From assembly GCA_963648895.1 (NCBI GenBank), contig CAVJGK010000076.1, positions 1 to 7,022 of the forward strand: a stretch of 7,022 nucleotides of DNA. The letters run 5' to 3'. This document shows positions 6,895 to 7,022 of the stretch, one piece after another. The position numbers and the translations under genes were made by a program. The notes beneath the pieces are model-generated. The model did not search any database and was not told the origin of the DNA. It saw only the letters and a list, made by a program, of their open reading frames with translations. Position 1 is the first letter of the stretch. Each line of letters opens with the position of its first letter. Source of the stretch: UBA3210 sp963648895. GTDB taxonomy: Bacteria; Bacillota_I; Bacilli_A; RFN20; CAG-449.

Positions 6895-6924
6895 TATATA
6901 AAGTAAATGTTGGGTGGCGATCAA
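6895..6924 (-). promoter_or_regulatory. Candidate sigma-A-like promoter for the purB leader
   Basis: On the minus strand, TTGATC (6919-6924) and TATATA (6895-6900) are 18 nt apart, each matching four of six consensus bases. Start of transcription would be near 6888, giving a leader of about 335 nt to purB that includes the small ORF and the attenuator-like hairpin. AT-rich DNA produces such matches by chance, so support is modest. Confidence 0.3.
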
Positions 6925-6982
6925 AATAAAGTTTGGTTAGTTCTCAAGTAAAAAGTTGGTAATAATCAAAAAAGATGTTGGT
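6909..6982 (-). repeat. Four ACCAAC-like direct repeats at about 22-bp spacing
   Basis: On the minus strand ACCAAC begins at 6982 and 6960, ACCAAAC at 6937 and ACCCAAC at 6915, giving intervals of 22, 23 and 22 bp. Each is followed by a T-rich stretch, and units 1-3 also share TTGA near the same offset. Two-helical-turn spacing would put all sites on one face of the DNA, as for binding sites of a regulator. The last repeats overlap the candidate promoter at 6895-6924. The degeneracy leaves room for coincidence. Confidence 0.35.
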
Positions 6983-7004
6983 TACGAAATGTAATCAGCA
7001 TCTT
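6968..7004. terminator. Stem-loop near the window edge, possible terminator of an upstream gene
   Basis: AAGATGTTGGTTAC (6972-6985) and GTAATCAGCATCTT (6991-7004) form a 14-bp stem around the loop GAAAT. As plus-strand RNA it pairs fully with two G-U wobbles but lacks a T-run afterwards. As minus-strand RNA it has two mismatches but is followed by TTTTTT (6968-6973). A leftward terminator for a gene to the right of the window is the simpler reading, but direction is uncertain. Confidence 0.4.
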
Positions 7005-7022
7005 ATTCATTTCAAGTCGTGA

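Noticed and set aside
6909..6982. PurR boxes (PurBox) upstream of purB
   Set aside because: The repeats resemble the CC-x-AAC-WW outline, but none has the central CGAA that defines known PurR sites, and the spacing is 22-23 rather than the usual pairing.
6909..6982. CRISPR array from the regular repeats
   Set aside because: Repeat units are only 6-7 bp and degenerate, with no long conserved repeat or distinct spacers.
7007..7021. End of a minus-strand gene (four codons then TGA) at the right edge
   Set aside because: A frame does stop at 7007-7009 just before the stem-loop, but five codons are far too little to support a gene.
6553..7022. Purine, ZTP, TPP or T-box riboswitch in the purB leader
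   Set aside because: I looked on both strands for the guanine/adenine aptamer core, TPP CTGAGA and the T-box GGTGGNACCGCG. TCTACC (6782-6787) and GGGTGG (6912-6917) occur on the plus strand, but without the rest of their motifs and on the wrong strand for purB.

Overview
This is an AT-rich window (about one third G+C by eye), apparently from a low-GC Firmicute (Bacilli / Erysipelotrichia-like). The grounds are strong AGGAGG/AGGTGAT ribosome binding sites, AT-biased codons, a TTG start, a DhaS-type TetR protein and protein families typical of that group. The genes read full-length with TGG for Trp and no in-frame TGA, so the standard bacterial code applies rather than the UGA=Trp Mollicute code. 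Genus cannot be assigned from the sequence alone.

All five clear genes lie on the minus strand and read from right to left: purB (6552-5266), purA (5260-3968), an uncharacterised FAD-dependent dehydrogenase of the COG2509 type (3951-2530), a TetR-family regulator (2519-1965) and oleate hydratase ohyA (1804-11). Gaps among the first four are 5, 16 and 10 nt. Their ribosome binding sites overlap the preceding stop codon or lie just downstream of it, so they look like one translationally coupled transcript. A long hairpin with a T-run ends it between tetR and ohyA, and ohyA has its own 98-nt upstream region with promoter-like and palindromic elements.

PurB and PurA together convert IMP to AMP; PurB also acts earlier in de novo purine synthesis. 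Oleate hydratase adds water to unsaturated fatty acids, a detoxification and host-lipid modification step. The natural guess is that the adjacent TetR protein senses a fatty-acid-like ligand and controls ohyA, but this is inference. Why an FAD dehydrogenase and this regulator ride on a purine operon is unexplained.

The 470 bases upstream of purB (6553-7022) hold no large gene but are not empty. From right to left they contain a stem-loop near the window edge, four ACCAAC-like direct repeats about 22 bp apart, a candidate promoter, a second promoter with an extended -10, and a 40-codon ORF with a strong ribosome binding site. The ORF's 3' end is folded into a terminator-like hairpin just ahead of purB. 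This arrangement could be a leader-peptide attenuator or the remains of a small type I toxin-like locus, and it is the most interesting part of the window.
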